23,645 nt of DNA, from assembly GCA_030603035.1 (NCBI GenBank), contig JAUVYQ010000020.1, positions 1 to 23,645 on the forward strand. Reading direction: 5' to 3'. Positions 23,630-23,645 of the stretch are shown here, piece by piece. The notes below the pieces were generated by a model. That model saw only the letters and a list, made by a program, of their open reading frames with translations, had not been told where the DNA came from and did not search any database. Both the position numbers and the translations under genes were made by a program. Origin of the DNA: Phycisphaerae bacterium. GTDB lineage: Bacteria > Planctomycetota > Phycisphaerae > Sedimentisphaerales > SG8-4. Within the stretch, counting starts at the first letter, position 1; the number at the start of each line of letters is the position of its first letter.

Positions 23630-23645
23630 AAAGGAGGTTTTATCA
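23630..23645 (+). promoter_or_regulatory. Strong ribosome-binding site for a gene beyond the window
   Basis: AAAGGAGG (23630-23637) followed by ttttatca fits a start codon beginning at the last base (A of ATG), with 7 nt spacing. The next gene would begin at or just past the window end. The 105 bp after the PAS stop holds no gene. Confidence 0.55.

Overview
The window looks like a chromosome segment from a Gram-negative bacterium of the Planctomycetes, most likely Phycisphaerae/Sedimentisphaerales-like. I infer this from a secretin with TPR-like repeats, a very large secreted beta-helix protein ending in a dockerin-like EF-hand pair and Fn3-like modules, a Tat-exported Gfo/Idh/MocA oxidoreductase, and a dockerin-bearing subtilase. 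Gene edges also carry short tandem 'word' repeats. No rRNA, tRNA, CRISPR array or transposase was found.

Layout. (1) 1-9609, + strand: a secretin with two Gly/Met/Tyr-rich inserts, then a 1998-residue exported beta-helix protein. (2) 9611-12302: a long hairpin, a 474-bp broken second copy of the 3' end of the chorismate-synthase-like gene, a Gfo/Idh/MocA oxidoreductase gene on the - strand, and about 0.7 kb of non-coding DNA. That DNA holds promoter-like sites, a possible 26-codon leader ORF, a bidirectional-looking terminator and two LacI-operator-like palindromes. (3) 12303-17003, - strand: a subtilase-like dockerin protein, aroA (EPSP synthase) and a divergent aroC homologue, in that transcription order. 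(4) 17176-20772, + strand: a pyrimidine operon pyrR-pyrB-(hicB-hicA)-small ORF-pyrC, divergent from the subtilase. A HicBA-type toxin-antitoxin pair sits between pyrB and pyrC. (5) 20879-23540, + strand: a retropepsin-like aspartic protease, a small lipoprotein, a YacP-like NYN-domain protein and a PAS-only sensor-like protein. The last 16 bases hold a strong ribosome-binding site for a gene beginning beyond the window.

How the genes relate. aroA and aroC are adjacent steps of the shikimate pathway. The AroC homologue, however, has lost the GESHG signature through an ungapped E->G, H->Y, G->Q change, so its activity is uncertain. PyrR, PyrB and PyrC belong to UMP synthesis and its control. 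The secretin could serve export across the outer membrane; the beta-helix protein and the subtilase are predicted to be exported.

Most unusual points: the divergent AroC; the direct-repeat duplication of its 3' end around the oxidoreductase gene, which resembles a single-crossover insertion; short repeat words touching three start codons and inserted in frame into aroA and pyrC; long imperfect hairpins built from such words between genes; a possible switch-like leader before the subtilase; and a subtilase whose usual catalytic Asp position is Ser. All domain calls come from reading motifs by eye; no database search was run.
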